Assembly: GCF_001746415.1 (NCBI RefSeq)
Contig: NZ_MEHJ01000001.1
Span: 3,803,001-3,867,000 of the forward strand
Reading direction: 5' to 3'
DNA: 64,000 nucleotides
DNA from: Streptomyces agglomeratus
Lineage (GTDB): Bacteria > Actinomycetota > Actinomycetes > Streptomycetales > Streptomycetaceae
The notes beneath the pieces were generated by a model that saw only the letters and a program-made list of their open reading frames with translations, made no database searches and was not told where the DNA came from. Position 1 is the first letter of the stretch; each line of letters starts with the position of its first letter. The position numbers were made by a program, and so were the translations under genes. Of the stretch, positions 36,855 through 46,183 are shown one piece after another.

Positions 36855-38858
36855 GTGTACGTGGATTCCCGAGCCGCCCTCCGTGCCACCGCCGCGGCCA
36901 CCGCGCTGCTGACGGCCACCGCGACGGTGTACGCCCTCACCGCCAGCCCCGCCTCCGCCGCCGCCTGCGCCTCGCCGCAGTGGCAGGCGCAGTTCTTCCC
37001 CAACACCACTTTCGCCGGAACCCCCGCCGCGACCGTCTGCGACGCCGCCATCAGCGAGAACTACGGCACCGGCGACCCGGCCGGCGTCACCCTGCCCAGC
37101 GACAACTTCGGTGTCCGCTGGTCCCTGACCCGGGACTTCGGCTCCGGCGGACCGTTCTCGCTGACCGCCGAGGCTCTCGACGGCGTCCGGGTGTACGTCG
37201 ACGGGGTCCGCAGGATCGACCTGTGGCAGGACGTGACCACCGTCCAGAAGAGGACCGTCAACGTCACGATCCCCCAGGGCACCCACACCCTGCGCGTCGA
37301 CTACGCCGCCTTCACCGGCTCCGCGAGCGTCAGCTTCGCCTACGCGCCGCGCACGTCCCCGGACGTGGACACCACGCCGCCGCTCGCCCCCACGGGCGCG
37401 AGGACGACGTACGACACGGCGACCCGCAGGGCGACGGTCACCTGGGCGCCCAACGCGGAGATGGACCTGGCCGGATACCGGGTCTTCCGCCGCCTCAAGG
37501 GCAGCAGCACGTACCTCGACGTCACGGGCGCCGCCCACCAGACCGGCACGACGTACACCGGCGTCCCGCCCGCGACCGGCGAGGTCTGGTACTACGAGGT
37601 CCGCGCGGTCGACAAGGCGGGCCGCGAGGGCCCCGGCAGCGTCGACATGCCCGTGACCACCGTCGACGCGACACCGCCGGCCGCCCCCACCGGCCTGGCG
37701 GGGAAGCCCGAGGGCCCCGCCAACTCCCTGACCTGGCAGCCGGTCACGGACGCGGTGAAGTACGACGTGTACCGCGCGGCCGGCGACTCCCGCGACTACA
37801 CGCGGATCGCCACGGTGGAGACTCCGGCGTACGCCGACACGGCCCTCGACCCGGCGGTGACCTCGTACAAGTACACGGTGAAGGCACTCGACGCGGCCGC
37901 CAACGCCTCTCCGTACGCCGCCCACGTCGCCGTCGCCCGTCCGGACACGACCCCGCCCCCGCCGCCCACCGCGCCCGCCGTCACCGCCGAGGACGACAAG
38001 GGCGTCACGCTGACCTGGCAGAGCGGCGCGGCCGCGGACACCACGGCGTACCACGTCTACCGCGCCCCCGAGGACCTCGACGTGGAGACGAGGGTCGGCA
38101 CCACCGAGGCCCTCACCCTCCAGGACACCACCGGCCAGGCGGGGCAGCGCTTCCGCTACCGCGTCGCCGCCGTCGACGCGGCGGGCAACGAATCGGCGAA
38201 GACCCAGTGGGTGTACGGCACCCGCGCGGTCGGCCCCGACGCCGTGCCCACGGCGCCCCGGGAACTGACCGGCACGCTCACCGGCGCCCGCCTGGAGCTG
38301 ACGTGGGCCGCCGGTCCGTACGTCCCGGTCACCGAGTACCGCGTCTACCGGAGCGCGACGAGCCCCGTCCCCACCGGCCCCGACGCGCAGCCCTACCGCG
38401 TCACCCAGACGCCCGCCCTCACGGCCGACGACATCCCGGCCGGCGAACGCGACCACTTCTACGCGGTCGTGGCCGTCACGCGGTACGGCGTGGCCTCCCC
38501 CGCCTCCGGCTCCTTCAAGCCCGTCTACCAGGCCCACCAGCCGCCCGCCGCGACCCGGATCTACGACGTGTCGGGCCACGACGGGATGGTGTGGTTCGTC
38601 TGGGACCACGTGGACGCCGACGAGGGCGCCCCCGCGATCACCGGCTACCGCGTCTACCGCGCGACCCGGCCGGGCGTCACGAAGGAGAACGCGACCGCCC
38701 TGCCCCTGACCACCGACAACGAGTTCAGGGACACGGACGTGACCAACGGGACGACGTACTACTACGCGGTCGCCGCCGTCGACGCGACGGGCGGCGAAGC
38801 CCCCCTGTCGGCGGAAGTCTCGGCCACTCCGACGCCCGACGCACCCCCGCTCCCGTAG
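36855..38858 (+). CDS. Secreted PA14 and fibronectin type III repeat protein (paralog A)
   Basis: The 667-residue protein starts at a GTG with a signal peptide ending near SPASAA. A PA14-type domain covers about 40-165 (WQAQFFPNTTFAGTP, NFGVRWSLTRDFGSGGPF, GVRVYVDGVRRIDLW, THTLRVDYAAFTG). Five or so FN3-like domains follow, each with a VTWAPN/LTWQ strand, a GYRVFRR strand and a YYYEVRAVD strand. PA14 domains bind carbohydrate, and FN3 repeats are spacers common in secreted actinobacterial proteins. No enzyme domain is visible. It is followed by a strong terminator and then a close paralog. Confidence 0.85.
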   Translation: MYVDSRAALRATAAATALLTATATVYALTASPASAAACASPQWQAQFFPNTTFAGTPAATVCDAAISENYGTGDPAGVTLPSDNFGVRWSLTRDFGSGGPFSLTAEALDGVRVYVDGVRRIDLWQDVTTVQKRTVNVTIPQGTHTLRVDYAAFTGSASVSFAYAPRTSPDVDTTPPLAPTGARTTYDTATRRATVTWAPNAEMDLAGYRVFRRLKGSSTYLDVTGAAHQTGTTYTGVPPATGEVWYYEVRAVDKAGREGPGSVDMPVTTVDATPPAAPTGLAGKPEGPANSLTWQPVTDAVKYDVYRAAGDSRDYTRIATVETPAYADTALDPAVTSYKYTVKALDAAANASPYAAHVAVARPDTTPPPPPTAPAVTAEDDKGVTLTWQSGAAADTTAYHVYRAPEDLDVETRVGTTEALTLQDTTGQAGQRFRYRVAAVDAAGNESAKTQWVYGTRAVGPDAVPTAPRELTGTLTGARLELTWAAGPYVPVTEYRVYRSATSPVPTGPDAQPYRVTQTPALTADDIPAGERDHFYAVVAVTRYGVASPASGSFKPVYQAHQPPAATRIYDVSGHDGMVWFVWDHVDADEGAPAITGYRVYRATRPGVTKENATALPLTTDNEFRDTDVTNGTTYYYAVAAVDATGGEAPLSAEVSATPTPDAPPLP

Positions 38859-38870
38859 GCGCAGTGGCGT

Positions 38871-38915
38871 CGCCCGGACTCCCGCACCCGTGACGCGGGT
38901 GCGGGAGTCCGGGCG
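38871..38915 (+). terminator. Strong terminator after PA14-FN3 paralog A
   Basis: A perfect 20-bp stem (38871-38890 with 38896-38915) closes on a TGACG loop, 13 nt past the stop. Confidence 0.88.
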
Positions 38916-39062
38916 CGGGTGCCGTTGACGGGGCGCCGGGAGTGCGCTGCCGGGCGCCGGAGTGCGTTGCCGGGGCGCCGGGGCCGTGACATGATCACGC
39001 CCGGAGCTCCCCCCACACTCCTGGTGCCCCCTCAGACCGGACCGAGAGCGACCCCGACTTCC

Positions 39063-41027
39063 ATGAACCAGCGCCTGCGCGCTGCCTGCGCGACCGCCGC
39101 CGCCTTCGGCGCGGCCGTTGCCGGCCTCAGCCTGCCCGCCACCGCCCATGCCGCGGTCACGTGCGCCCCGCCGGTGTGGAAGGCGCAGTTCTACGCGAAC
39201 ACGTCTTTCTCCGGTACGCCCAAGCACACCGCCTGCGACACCGCGATCAACGAGAATTACGGCACCGGCGACCCGGCCGGCGTCACTCTCCCCAGGGACA
39301 ACTTCGGCGTCCGCTGGACCGTGACCCGCGACTTCGGTTCCGGCGGTCCGTTCGCCTTCAGTGCCGAGGTGCGCGACGGCATCCGCGTCTACCTCGACGG
39401 AGTGCGCAAGGTCGACGTCTGGAAGAACGTCTCCACGACGCAGAAGAAGACCGTCAACCTCACCGTTCCCCGGGGGAAGCACACCCTGCGCGTCGACTTC
39501 GCCGCCTGGACCGGTGAGGCGAACGTCAAGTTCGCGTACACGCCCCGTACTTCGGCCGACGTCGACAAGGTCGCGCCTCTCGCCCCGCTCGGCGCGACGG
39601 CGGCGTACAGCGCCTCCACCCTCAGGGCGACCGTCACCTGGTCCAGGAGCCCGGAGATGGACCTCGCCGGGTACCGGGTCTACCGCCGCGCGAAGGGCAG
39701 CAGCACCTACACGCGGCTGAACAGCACGCCGGTCACCACCACGTCGTACACCAACACCCCGGCCGCCACCGGAGCCGTGTACTTCTACGAGGTGCGCGCG
39801 GTCGACAAGGCCGGCCGGGAGTCGGTGGGCACCACCGACATGCCCGTCACCACCGCCGACAGGACCGCGACCGCGGCACCCACCGGACTGACCGCGAAGG
39901 TCGGCCCCGGCAGCGTGACGCTCGGCTGGTCGCCCGTCGGCGGAGCCACCACGTACCGCGTGTTCCGGTCGCAGAGCGCGGCCGGTCCGTTCACCCGCGT
40001 CGGCGGGGACCTGACCGACGCCGCGTACCGCGACACCACCGCCGACATCCACCGGCGCTGGTACTACCGCGTGAGCGCACTCGACGCCGCAGGCAACGAG
40101 TCCGCGCAGTCCGCGGCGGCGGACACGGGCGAGCCCGACACCACCCCGCCCGCACAGGTGACGGGCCTGACGGCCGACGGCACCACCGCCGGCAATGTCC
40201 TGCGCTGGACGGCCAACGCGGACGACACCCACCAGTACGAGGTCTGGGCGGCTCCGGCCGGCCAGAGCGACCCGGACGGCCCGGAGACCGTGCTGGGCGA
40301 CTCCTACACCGATGCCCGGGCGGAAGCAGGCGTCGCCTTCCAGTACGAGGTGCGCGCGGTCGACGTGTACGGGAACGTCGCGCCCGCAGCCACCGCCGGA
40401 CCGGTCACCAGGCCGGCCCCGGCGCAGTTCGCCCCGCCGACCGCCCTGACGGCGACCCCGAGCGACTTCTCGACCCGGCTCGGATGGACCCGTGCGGACT
40501 TCGCCCTCGGGCATCACGTCTACCGCCGGAGCACTCCCACCGGGGCCTGGACCAGGCTCACCACGTCGGTGACCAAGTCGGCGGAATTCCGTGACGAGAC
40601 GGCACCCACCGGTGTGTCGTACTACTACGTCACTCACGTGAACGACGAAGGGCAGGAGTCGGCACCTTCCGCCGAGGTCACCGTGGACCGCATCGCGCCG
40701 GCCTGGCACCTGGCGACCCTCGCCCCACAGGTGAAGCTCTCCGCTCCGTACACCGAGTGCACCGCCAACGACTGCGGTCCGCACGGCGGCCGCGACATCC
40801 CGCTGACCGTCACGATGCGCCCCAACGCCTCGGAGGAGGGCACGGTCGGCGGGTACACGTGGCACATCCGCGGCCCCGAGGAGACCGGTTACCAGAACGT
40901 CACGGGGGCGGACTCCGCGGTCACCTGGACGCCGCCCTTGAACGGCTACTACACCCTGGAGGTGTGGTCGCGGGGCGCGTACGGCAGCCGGGGCCTGTCC
41001 ACCACACTCACGTTCAAGGTCGGCTGA
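39063..41027 (+). CDS. Secreted PA14 and fibronectin type III repeat protein (paralog B)
   Basis: The 654-residue paralog has a signal peptide (MNQRLRAAC to THAHA-type cleavage near residue 30), the PA14 domain with DNFGVRWTVTRDFGSGGPF, and FN3-like repeats (MDLAGYRVYRRAKGSSTY, VYFYEVRAVDKAGRES). The C-terminal 120 residues differ from paralog A: an Ig-like region with TECTANDCGPHGG, whose two cysteines could form a disulfide, ending in YTLEVWSRGAYGSRG. Substrate or partner is unknown. Confidence 0.85.
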   Translation: MNQRLRAACATAAAFGAAVAGLSLPATAHAAVTCAPPVWKAQFYANTSFSGTPKHTACDTAINENYGTGDPAGVTLPRDNFGVRWTVTRDFGSGGPFAFSAEVRDGIRVYLDGVRKVDVWKNVSTTQKKTVNLTVPRGKHTLRVDFAAWTGEANVKFAYTPRTSADVDKVAPLAPLGATAAYSASTLRATVTWSRSPEMDLAGYRVYRRAKGSSTYTRLNSTPVTTTSYTNTPAATGAVYFYEVRAVDKAGRESVGTTDMPVTTADRTATAAPTGLTAKVGPGSVTLGWSPVGGATTYRVFRSQSAAGPFTRVGGDLTDAAYRDTTADIHRRWYYRVSALDAAGNESAQSAAADTGEPDTTPPAQVTGLTADGTTAGNVLRWTANADDTHQYEVWAAPAGQSDPDGPETVLGDSYTDARAEAGVAFQYEVRAVDVYGNVAPAATAGPVTRPAPAQFAPPTALTATPSDFSTRLGWTRADFALGHHVYRRSTPTGAWTRLTTSVTKSAEFRDETAPTGVSYYYVTHVNDEGQESAPSAEVTVDRIAPAWHLATLAPQVKLSAPYTECTANDCGPHGGRDIPLTVTMRPNASEEGTVGGYTWHIRGPEETGYQNVTGADSAVTWTPPLNGYYTLEVWSRGAYGSRGLSTTLTFKVG

Positions 41028-41040
41028 ACCCGCCCACGGC

Positions 41041-41078
41041 GAAGGCCCGGCACCCCACTCACGGGATGCCGGGCCTTC
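41041..41078. terminator. Bidirectional terminator between PA14 paralog B and hspR
   Basis: A 12-bp perfect stem GAAGGCCCGGCA with its complement (41041-41052, 41067-41078) plus an inner CCC/GGG pairing separates the convergent genes. Confidence 0.85.
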
Positions 41079-41093
41079 GCGTGCTGAACGGAG

Positions 41094-41549
41094 CTACTCC
41101 GCCGTCCTCTTGGGCTTGGGCCGCCAGACCACCAGTGCGCTGGCCTGCTGCACGTCCTCGTAGCGGACGAGGTCGCGCCGGTACGACGCGTGCACCTGGG
41201 CCTCGCGCTGCTGCAACGCCGCCGCCGCGCCCTCCACCGCCGTCGAGAGTTCGGCCACGCGCTGCTGGAGCGCGGTCACCTGGTTCTCCAGCTCGATGAT
41301 GCGCTTGATGCCGGCCAGGTTGATGCCCTCGTCCTGCGACAACTGCTGCACTTGGCGCAGCAGTTGGATGTCGCGGGCCGAGTAGCGCCGGCCGCGCCCG
41401 GCCGTGCGGTCCGGGGAGACCAGGCCGAGGCGGTCGTACTGCCGCAGGGTCTGCGGGTGCAGGCCGGAGAGCTGGGCCGCGACCGAGATGACGTACACAG
41501 GCGTCTCGTCGGTCAGCTGGTACGGGTTACGACGCATGCGTGGGTCCAT
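41094..41549 (-). CDS. hspR: Heat-shock repressor HspR (MerR family)
   Basis: The 151-residue protein begins MDPRMRRNPYQLTDETPVYV. It has a MerR winged helix (VISVAAQLSGLHPQTLRQYDRLGL, RGRRYSARDIQLLRQVQQL) and a coiled-coil C terminus (LENQVTALQQRVAEL). It is the last gene of the dnaK operon, with one base between the dnaJ stop and its ATG. HspR binds HAIR sites and needs DnaK as co-repressor; both the operon promoter and clpB here carry HAIR sites, so it closes a feedback loop. Confidence 0.97.
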   Translation of the reverse strand: MDPRMRRNPYQLTDETPVYVISVAAQLSGLHPQTLRQYDRLGLVSPDRTAGRGRRYSARDIQLLRQVQQLSQDEGINLAGIKRIIELENQVTALQQRVAELSTAVEGAAAALQQREAQVHASYRRDLVRYEDVQQASALVVWRPKPKRTAE

Positions 41550-41550
41550 C

Positions 41551-42756
41551 TCATGCTCCCTTCGCGGCCTGGAACAGCTCCGCCCGCGGGTCCTCCCCGG
41601 CGGTCGCCTCACGGTAGGACTCCAGCGCCTCCCGGGCCTTGTCGTCAAGGTCCTTGGGCACCTCGACCTCCACGGTGACCAACAGGTCGCCGCGGGTGCC
41701 GTCCTTGCGGACCGCGCCCTTGCCGCGGGCGCGCATGGTGCGGCCGTTGGGTGTGCCGGCCGGCAGCTTGAGGGTGACCGGCGGGCCGCCCAGTGTCGGG
41801 ACCTTCACCTCGCCGCCGAGCGCCGCCTCCACGAAGGTGACGGGCACGGTGACGGTGAGGTTGTCGCCCTTGCGGCCGAAGACCGGGTGGGCGTCCACGT
41901 GGACCACGACGTACAGGTCACCGGCCGGACCGCCCCGTTCACCGGGACTGCCCTTGCCGCGCAGCCGGATCCGCTGGCCGTCGGAGACGCCCGCCGGGAT
42001 CCGGACCTGCATGGTGCGCGACGACTTGGCGCGGCCGCTGCCCTTGCACACCTCGCAGGGGTCCTGGGCGATGAGCCCGCGGCCCCGGCAGTCGACGCAC
42101 GGGTCGGTGAGCGAGAAGCCGCCACCGCCGCCGCGCGAGACCTGTCCCGTACCGACGCAGGTCGGGCACACCCGCGGTGTGCCGTTCTTGTCGCCGGTGC
42201 CGGAGCACGCCTTGCAGGGGGCCTGGCTGGACATCCGCAACGGGACCGTGGCCCCGTCGACCGCCTCGGTGAAGCTGAGCGTCACCTCGGACTCGATGTC
42301 CTGACCGCGGCGCGGCTGCGTACCCGTACGCGCACCCGGGCCGGCGCCCCGGTTGAACAGGCCCCCGAACACGTCCCCGAGGCCGCCGCCGAACCCGCCG
42401 GCACCGCCGGTCTGGGCCCCGCCCTGGGCGCCTCCGAAGAGGTCGCCCAGGTCGAAGTTGAAGGTGCCGCCACCGGCGCCCGGGCCCGGACGACCCTGCC
42501 TGTTGTACAGGGCGCCGTTCCCGAACAGAGCACGCGCTTCGTCGTACTCCTTGCGCCGCTTGGGGTCGCCGAGGACGTCGTTCGCCTCGGAGATCTCCTT
42601 GAAGCGGTCCTCCGCCTTGCCGTCGCCCTTGTTGGCGTCCGGGTGGAACTCGCGGGCGAGCTTCCGGTACGCCTTCTTGATCTCGGCCTCGGTGGCGTCC
42701 TTCGGGACGCCGAGAACCTTGTAGTAGTCCTTCTCGACGAAGTCCTTCGTGCTCAT
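41551..42756 (-). CDS. dnaJ: Molecular chaperone DnaJ
   Basis: The 401-residue Hsp40 has a J domain (residues 5-75, with HPD in AREFHPDANKGD), a Gly/Phe-rich linker, four CxxCxGxG zinc modules (CKACSGTG, CPTCVGTG, CVDCRGRG, CEVCKGSG) at about 185-250, and the C-terminal substrate-binding barrel. It delivers substrates to DnaK and stimulates its ATPase. It is type I, complete, in operon with dnaK, grpE and hspR. Confidence 0.98.
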   Translation of the reverse strand: MSTKDFVEKDYYKVLGVPKDATEAEIKKAYRKLAREFHPDANKGDGKAEDRFKEISEANDVLGDPKRRKEYDEARALFGNGALYNRQGRPGPGAGGGTFNFDLGDLFGGAQGGAQTGGAGGFGGGLGDVFGGLFNRGAGPGARTGTQPRRGQDIESEVTLSFTEAVDGATVPLRMSSQAPCKACSGTGDKNGTPRVCPTCVGTGQVSRGGGGGFSLTDPCVDCRGRGLIAQDPCEVCKGSGRAKSSRTMQVRIPAGVSDGQRIRLRGKGSPGERGGPAGDLYVVVHVDAHPVFGRKGDNLTVTVPVTFVEAALGGEVKVPTLGGPPVTLKLPAGTPNGRTMRARGKGAVRKDGTRGDLLVTVEVEVPKDLDDKAREALESYREATAGEDPRAELFQAAKGA

Positions 42757-42804
42757 CCCCGACGTCCCTCCTTCCTGCCGCTACGTGTACTGCTCCTGGT
42801 CACG

Positions 42805-43482
42805 TCAGCCCTCGTCCGGGCCACCGCTCTCCTCGTCCGGAGCCTTGGCCTCGGGCTCGTCCGCCTTGGCGGACGTGGCACCGGGCTGGGGCTCGGCCAC
42901 CGCGACCCGCGCGGGACGGATGGTCCGCTCGCCGATCCGGTATCCGGGCTGGAGGATCGCGACGCACGTGGTCTCGTCGACATCCGGCGCGTACGAGTGC
43001 ATCAGCGCCTCGTGGATCGTCGGGTCGAAGGGCTCGCCCTCCTTGCCGAACTGCTGCAAGCCCATCTTGGCGGCGACCGTCTCCAGCGATTCGGCCACCG
43101 ACTTGAACCCGCCCACCAGCTCGCCGTGCTCACGCGCGCGACCGATGTCGTCGAGGGTCGGGAGGAGTTCGGTCAGCAGGTTCGCGACGGCGATCTCCTT
43201 GACCGTGACCCGGTCCCGCTCCACGCGGCGACGGTAGTTCTGGTACTCAGCCTGCAACCGCTGGAGGTCCGCGGTGCGCTCGTTGAGCGCCATGCGTACC
43301 TGGTCCAGCTGCGCGGTCAGAGCTACGTCCTGTACGTCCCCGGCCGGGGCCGCCGGGCCCGACTCCTCGACGGAGTCGGTCCCTGCCTTTTCGGGCGCGG
43401 CGGCCTGCGGTTCGGCGTCTTCGGGAGTGGCGCCGGAAGGGACGTCGGGCTTCTCCTCGAAGCCCGGAGTCTCCTCCGTCAT
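42805..43482 (-). CDS. grpE: Nucleotide exchange factor GrpE
   Basis: The 225-residue protein has an acidic disordered N terminus, a long helix ([21 protein letters not shown]), [18 protein letters not shown], and the beta domain ending at [22 protein letters not shown]. It makes DnaK release ADP. The ATG overlaps the dnaK stop by four bases. A Pro/Ala/Glu-rich tail follows the conserved domain. Confidence 0.97.
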   Translation of the reverse strand: MTEETPGFEEKPDVPSGATPEDAEPQAAAPEKAGTDSVEESGPAAPAGDVQDVALTAQLDQVRMALNERTADLQRLQAEYQNYRRRVERDRVTVKEIAVANLLTELLPTLDDIGRAREHGELVGGFKSVAESLETVAAKMGLQQFGKEGEPFDPTIHEALMHSYAPDVDETTCVAILQPGYRIGERTIRPARVAVAEPQPGATSAKADEPEAKAPDEESGGPDEG

Positions 43483-45335
43483 GCGGCGCCTCCCTGCCGG
43501 CCGGCGTCCTTCTCGTCGTCGACGATCTCGGCGTCGACGACGTCGTCGTCCGCCTTGGCCTGCTCGGCGCCGGGAGCGTCGCCGCCCGCGGCCTGGGCGC
43601 CCTCGGCGTTGGCGTACATGGCCTGGCCGAGCTTCTGGGAGACGGCCGCGACCTTCTCCGTCGCCGTGCGGATCTCGGCCGTGTCCTCACCCGCGAGCTT
43701 TTCCTTCAGCTCGGTGATGGCGGTCTCGACCTCGGTCTTCACGTCACCCGGGACCTTGTCCTCGTTGTCCTTGAGGAACTTCTCCGTCTGGTAGACGAGC
43801 TGCTCGGCCTGGTTGCGGGTCTCGGCGGCCTCGCGGCGCTTGTGGTCCTCGTCCGCGTACTTCTCGGCCTCTTCGCGCATCCGGTTGACCTCGTCCTTCG
43901 GCAGCGAGGAGCCACCGGTGACGGTCATCTTCTGCTCCTTGCCCGTGCCGAGGTCCTTCGCGGCGACGTGCATGATGCCGTTGGCGTCGATGTCGAAGGC
44001 GACCTCGATCTGCGGGACACCGCGCGGGGCCGGCGGCAGACCGGTCAGCTCGAACATGCCGAGCTTCTTGTTGTACGCCGCGATCTCGCGCTCGCCCTGG
44101 TAGACCTGGATCTGCACGGACGGCTGGTTGTCCTCAGCCGTCGTGAAGATCTCGGAGCGCTTGGTCGGGATCGTGGTGTTGCGCTCGATGAGCTTCGTCA
44201 TGATGCCGCCCTTGGTCTCGATACCGAGAGACAGGGGCGTGACGTCGAGGAGCAGGACGTCCTTGACCTCACCCTTGAGGACACCGGCCTGGAGCGAGGC
44301 GCCGATGGCGACGACCTCGTCCGGGTTCACACCCTTGTTGGCGTCCTGGCCGCCCGTGAGCTCCTTGACGAGCTCGGCGACGGCCGGCATACGGGTCGAG
44401 CCACCGACGAGAACGACGTGGTCGATCTCGGAGAGCTGGATGCCCGCGTCCTTGATGACGTTGTGGAACGGCGTCTTGCAGCGGTCCAGGAGGTCGGCGG
44501 TCAGCTGCTGGAACTGCGAGCGCGTGAGCTTCTCGTCCAGGTGCAGCGGGCCCTCGGCCGACGCCGTGATGTACGGCAGGTTGATCGAGGTCTCGGTGGA
44601 GGAGGACAGCTCGATCTTGGCCTTCTCGGCCGCCTCGCGCAGACGCTGGAGCGCCATCTTGTCCTTGGAGAGGTCCACACCGTGGCCGGAGTGGAACTGC
44701 TTCACCAGGTAGTCGACGACGCGCTGGTCCCAGTCGTCACCACCGAGGTGGTTGTCACCGTTGGTGGCCTTCACCTCGACGACGCCGTCACCGATCTCCA
44801 GCAGCGACACGTCGAAGGTGCCGCCGCCGAGGTCGAAGACGAGGATGGTCTGGTCGTCCTTGTCGAGGCCGTACGCCAGGGCGGCGGCGGTCGGCTCGTT
44901 GACGATGCGCAGGACGTTGAGGCCCGCGATCTCGCCGGCCTCCTTCGTCGCCTGACGCTCGGAGTCGTTGAAGTACGCGGGGACGGTGATGACCGCGTCG
45001 GCCACCTTCTCACCCAGGTACGCCTCGGCGTCGCGCTTCAGCTTCTGCAGGATGAAGGCGCTCATCTGCTGCGGGTTGAACTTCTTGCCGTCGAGCTCGA
45101 TGTTCCAGTCGGTGCCCATGTGGCGCTTGACCGACCGGATCGTCCTGTCGACGTTGGTGACTGCCTGGCGCTTGGCAACCTCGCCTACCAGCACTTCACC
45201 GTTCTTCGCGAAAGCGACGACGGACGGCGTGGTCCTGGCGCCTTCGGCGTTGGTGATGACGGTGGGCTCGCCGCCCTCCAGAACGCTGACGACGGAGTTA
45301 GTGGTGCCCAGGTCGATGCCGACCGCACGTGCCAT
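43479..45335 (-). CDS. dnaK: Molecular chaperone DnaK (Hsp70)
   Basis: The 618-residue chaperone starts [20 protein letters not shown]. The nucleotide-binding domain has [51 protein letters not shown] and [13 protein letters not shown]; then the substrate domain begins at [16 protein letters not shown]. The C-terminal end is acidic ([12 protein letters not shown]). It is the first gene of the operon and is preceded by a perfect HAIR operator. Confidence 0.99.
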   Translation of the reverse strand: MARAVGIDLGTTNSVVSVLEGGEPTVITNAEGARTTPSVVAFAKNGEVLVGEVAKRQAVTNVDRTIRSVKRHMGTDWNIELDGKKFNPQQMSAFILQKLKRDAEAYLGEKVADAVITVPAYFNDSERQATKEAGEIAGLNVLRIVNEPTAAALAYGLDKDDQTILVFDLGGGTFDVSLLEIGDGVVEVKATNGDNHLGGDDWDQRVVDYLVKQFHSGHGVDLSKDKMALQRLREAAEKAKIELSSSTETSINLPYITASAEGPLHLDEKLTRSQFQQLTADLLDRCKTPFHNVIKDAGIQLSEIDHVVLVGGSTRMPAVAELVKELTGGQDANKGVNPDEVVAIGASLQAGVLKGEVKDVLLLDVTPLSLGIETKGGIMTKLIERNTTIPTKRSEIFTTAEDNQPSVQIQVYQGEREIAAYNKKLGMFELTGLPPAPRGVPQIEVAFDIDANGIMHVAAKDLGTGKEQKMTVTGGSSLPKDEVNRMREEAEKYADEDHKRREAAETRNQAEQLVYQTEKFLKDNEDKVPGDVKTEVETAITELKEKLAGEDTAEIRTATEKVAAVSQKLGQAMYANAEGAQAAGGDAPGAEQAKADDDVVDAEIVDDEKDAGRQGGAA

Positions 45336-45353
45336 TTCGATTCCTCCAGCTGA

Positions 45354-45374
45354 CTTGAGTGGAACAGACTCAAG
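45354..45374 (-). promoter_or_regulatory. HAIR operator (HspR-binding site) of the dnaK operon
   Basis: CTTGAGT-GGAACAG-ACTCAAG is a perfect match to the HAIR consensus, 18 nt upstream of the dnaK ATG (45335). On the minus strand a TTGACG box lies about 25 nt further upstream and may be the -35, which would put the operator over the start site of transcription. Confidence 0.95.
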
Positions 45375-45515
45375 GATGCATGACGGATCCACCCGCGTCA
45401 ACAGACCTGAGTCGAGGGGACGCAACTCTTATGCGGCCCTTTTGGGCATGGGCACGGCACGCCAGCGTCCAGCGGACCACCGTATACGGACTAAAGGCAT
45501 GAAAAGGTACGCTCC

Positions 45516-46016
45516 ATGCTCGCGAAGCGCATCTTCGACCTGGCGGTCACGTCCGCCCTGCTGCCGCTCACCGCCCCGCTCCTGCTCCTCACCGCCCTGG
45601 CCGCGGCCGTAACGTCGCCGGGCCCGGTATTCACGGGGACGACCCGGGCCGGGCTGCACGGCCGCCCCTTCCGCATGGTGACGGTCCGCACCGACCCCCG
45701 CACCCCCGTCGGCCGGCTGCTGCGCCGGACGCGTCTGGACGTACTGCCGCGGCTGATCCACGTCCTGCGCGGCGAGATGTCCCTGGTCGGGCCGTGCCCG
45801 CTGCCTCCGGGCCATCCGTCGGCGACTCGGGCGAGACTGGTGGTGCGGCCGGGCATCACCGGGCTGTGGCAGGTCGGCGGGCGCTCGGAGCTGCCGTGGG
45901 AGGAGATGGACGTACTGGATACGCACTACATCGAGCAGCACTGGCTGGGGCTCGACCTGGCCATCCTGGCCCGCACCGTGCCCGCGGCCCTCGCCGCCGG
46001 GGGACCGCGGGGCTGA
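45516..46016 (+). CDS. Short bacterial sugar transferase (undecaprenyl-phosphate glycosyl-1-phosphate transferase family)
   Basis: The 166-residue protein contains only the catalytic part of the WcaJ/PglC family. One N-terminal membrane segment (SALLPLTAPLLLLTALAAAV) is followed by PGPVFTGTTRAG, LDVLPRLIHVLRGEMSLVGP and RPGITGLWQV. It would transfer a sugar-phosphate to undecaprenyl phosphate. The conserved KFRTM-type motif reads FRMVTVRT. It is divergent from dnaK with no polysaccharide genes nearby. Activity is likely but the product is unknown. Confidence 0.8.
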   Translation: MLAKRIFDLAVTSALLPLTAPLLLLTALAAAVTSPGPVFTGTTRAGLHGRPFRMVTVRTDPRTPVGRLLRRTRLDVLPRLIHVLRGEMSLVGPCPLPPGHPSATRARLVVRPGITGLWQVGGRSELPWEEMDVLDTHYIEQHWLGLDLAILARTVPAALAAGGPRG

Positions 46017-46183
46017 GGGAAGCCTTACGCGACACAGATCACCGCCGACGCAACTACAGTGCGGCGGCATAAATGGGTACGCTCAGCACGGACTGAATAA
46101 GTTACCGCTTAGTAATCCCGTCCCACCGCTGCTCAGCCGTCCCCCAGAATTTCTCACCCTCGCAGGCCCGAGGAGCCCCCAAA

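Noticed and set aside
36795..40865. A 1,356-codon open frame on the minus strand
   Set aside because: It is antisense to the two PA14-FN3 genes, whose domains are clear. GC-rich third positions remove stops on the opposite strand. The protein is a low-complexity Gly/Arg/Val string.
45375..45480. A second HAIR site upstream of dnaK
   Set aside because: CTGAGT and ACTCTT occur in this stretch but with the wrong spacing and mismatches.
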